Below, piece by piece: positions 6,411 through 6,754 of a stretch of DNA of 6,754 bases. The notes under the pieces are model-generated. The model had not been told where the DNA came from and made no database searches. It saw nothing but the letters and a program-made list of their open reading frames with translations. Position numbers and translations under genes: made by a program. The stretch is from an uncultured Sphingobium sp. (GTDB lineage Bacteria > Pseudomonadota > Alphaproteobacteria > Sphingomonadales > Sphingomonadaceae): contig CAJYHD010000458.1 in assembly GCA_913773715.1 (NCBI GenBank), positions 1 to 6,754 on the forward strand. The letters run 5' to 3'. Position 1 is the first letter of the stretch, and each line of letters starts with the position of its first letter.

Positions 6411-6616
6411 CGCGGGACCTGCAATTCCAGGCGCGGTTGCGCGCCTGGAACGCACTGCCGCCGGGTGACCGTGCGATCTTCGCTAGCGTGCGTATCGATG
6501 GGCTGGATTACGACGAAGCGGCGCGCCGCCATGTATGCACAGCACGTGACGTCGAACAGGTTATCGTGCGCGTGCTCGTCGCCCTCATGGAAGCGGAGGA
6601 GGACGCTCCGCCATGA
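6407..6616 (+). CDS. Small sigma-70 region-4-like helix-turn-helix protein
   Basis: A 69-residue protein starting at the ATGA overlap with ardC. Residues 17-63 (LPPGDRAIFASVRIDGLDYDEAARRHVCTARDVEQVIVRVLVALMEA) follow the sigma-factor region 4 pattern: LP..R..F...R.DGL, then a helix-turn-helix in which YDEAARRH is the first helix and TARDVEQVIVRVL the recognition helix. No region 2 is present, so it cannot be a complete sigma factor; an accessory DNA-binding protein or a regulator derived from an ECF sigma factor is more likely. Overlap with ardC implies translation coupled to it and a role in the same mobile element. The length and acidic C-terminus (EAEEDAPP) look complete. The precise target is unknown. 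Confidence 0.72.
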   Translation: MTRDLQFQARLRAWNALPPGDRAIFASVRIDGLDYDEAARRHVCTARDVEQVIVRVLVALMEAEEDAPP

Positions 6617-6684
6617 GGCGAGCGCAGGCATCCCATGAGTACAAAGGATGTACGCATCCGTAACGGTTCGCTAGGAATAGCATC

Positions 6685-6754
6685 ATGCGCGACGACGTTG
6701 CACATCTCCCGGACAAGAAGCGCCGCGATCTCGACCGGATCGTGGAAGTGCTGT
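6685..6754 (+). CDS. Start of a probable nucleotidyltransferase (MNT) / HEPN-domain protein, cut by window edge
   Basis: Twenty-three codons are visible, from the ATG at 6685, reading MRDDVAHLPDKKRRDLDRIVEVL. The pattern HLPDKKRRDLDRIVEVL is the opening helix I recognise from alphaproteobacterial nucleotidyltransferases with a C-terminal HEPN domain (families with LP..K.REL.R.VEI), where a GSYARGDW-type nucleotidyltransferase motif follows within some 30 residues. Such MNT/HEPN proteins are related to toxin-antitoxin pairs in which the MNT part adenylylates and neutralises the HEPN RNase. AGGA lies eight bases before the ATG. The gene starts 69 bp after the sigma-like gene and is probably in the same operon. 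The catalytic motifs are outside the window, so the call rests on the N-terminus only. Confidence 0.55.
   Translation, partial: MRDDVAHLPDKKRRDLDRIVEVL

Overview
The window looks like part of an accessory region (integrative element, integrated plasmid or defence island) from a GC-rich alphaproteobacterium, most likely a sphingomonad. That placement rests on overall composition and on the combination of an AlpA regulator, an ArdC protein, a small sigma-like HTH protein and an MNT/HEPN-type start, plus a SleB-like hydrolase typical of that group. It is recognition by eye, not a database result.

Left edge (1-293, minus): the first 97 codons of a membrane-anchored protein that runs off the window, most like a SleB/Hydrolase_2 cell wall hydrolase. 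Positions 294-764 hold no convincing gene.

Centre (765-4263, minus): a compact two-gene operon, an AAA+ ATPase (3232-4263) followed with a 50-bp overlap by a large subtilisin-like serine protease (765-3281). Family pairing, gene order and size match the antiphage system ietAS. The protease has a complete Asp/His/Ser triad, no signal peptide, and an N-terminal region of about 290 residues whose last part resembles a protease prodomain. A candidate promoter with 10-bp-spaced repeats lies just upstream of the ATPase. A possible terminator separates the pair from alpA.

Right part (4821-6754): alpA (minus) and, divergently, ardC (plus), a sigma-region-4-like small gene overlapping ardC by ATGA, and the start of a probable nucleotidyltransferase/HEPN gene cut by the window edge. 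This is typical mobile-element backbone. The 474 bp between alpA and ardC are very GC-rich and packed with perfect or near-perfect hairpins (5045-5067 and 5160-5439). Because ArdC-type proteins act early during conjugative entry, this could be a leading-region or single-stranded-DNA promoter-like element. It is the least explained signal in the window.

Together the window reads as a mobile element carrying an abortive or proteolytic defence cargo (ietAS) beside its own anti-restriction gene (ardC). No integrase, tRNA, att site, IS element or CRISPR array is visible.
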